From: Fusobacterium sp.
Lineage (GTDB): Bacteria > Fusobacteriota > Fusobacteriia > Fusobacteriales > Fusobacteriaceae
NCBI GenBank assembly: GCA_019410665.1
Contig: DXSD01000098.1
Coordinates: 1 to 6,629, forward strand
Length of the DNA: 6,629 bases
Direction: 5' to 3'
Shown one piece after another: positions 6,581-6,629 of the stretch. The position numbers and the translations under genes are program-made. The notes below the pieces were generated by a model. The model was not told where the DNA came from. It ran no database searches and saw only the letters and a program-made list of their open reading frames with translations. Each line of letters begins with the position of its first letter. Within the stretch, counting starts at the first letter, position 1.

Positions 6581-6587
6581 TTCCTCC
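6581..6587 (-). promoter_or_regulatory. Ribosome binding site of the methyltransferase
   Basis: GGAGGAA stands just before the ATG at 6576, with 6 bases between GGAGG and the ATG. It is the strongest conventional site in the window. A TACTAA at about 6607-6612 might be a -10 element, but its -35 would lie at or beyond the window edge, so no promoter is called. Confidence 0.8.
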
Positions 6588-6629
6588 AGAAAATATAATT
6601 TTCATTTTAGTATTAATTTAATAAATATT

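Noticed and set aside
1..6629. CRISPR array or insertion sequence
   Set aside because: No regularly spaced 25-40 base repeats, no transposase frame and no paired terminal inverted repeats were seen.

Overview
The window is very AT-rich, with A/T-ending codons and frequent AGA and TTA codons. This fits an AT-rich Bacillota (Clostridium-like) or Fusobacteriota genome; base composition alone cannot decide between them. All four convincing genes lie on the minus strand and read from right to left. They form a phage-defence cassette. No convincing gene is on the plus strand.

In order of transcription, the first gene (6576-5578) is a 5-methylcytosine DNA methyltransferase with its own strong ribosome binding site. 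Its stop codon overlaps the start of the second gene in an ATGA junction. The second gene (5581-3929) is an McrB-like AAA+ motor subunit, and it overlaps the third (3951-2545), an McrC/LlaJI-type PD-(D/E)xK nuclease. A methyltransferase, an McrB-like motor and a PD-(D/E)xK partner in one coupled operon is the layout of LlaJI-type restriction-modification. The methyltransferase would protect host sites and the motor-nuclease pair would cut unmodified DNA. LlaJI itself uses two methyltransferases; only one is visible here.

After a gap of about 190 bases comes the fourth gene (2352-259), a 697-residue ABC-type ATPase of the AAA_13 (PrrC/RloC-like) kind. It has a Cys-x-x-Cys inside coiled coil and a C-terminal Arg-x3-Glu...His arrangement that could be an anticodon nuclease site. 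This would be a second-line, abortive-infection type defence behind the restriction system. It appears to have its own extended -10 promoter. Its leader is unusual: the only good Shine-Dalgarno lies 40 bases before the ATG, and an 11-bp bulged hairpin fills the space, so folding would bring the two to normal distance. A 9-base segment at the leader's 5' end could compete with that hairpin.

The left end (1-258) has no full gene. It holds a rho-independent terminator for minus-strand transcription (1-37). Just before it, in minus-strand order, is a short reading frame ending FSKR-stop, which resembles the C-terminus of ribosomal protein S9 (rpsI). Next to that is a tandem 9-base repeat one helical turn apart. 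Together these suggest the distal attachment junction of an integrative element inserted at the 3' end of rpsI, with the defence cassette as cargo. This is inference; the integrase and the intact rpsI would lie beyond the right edge.
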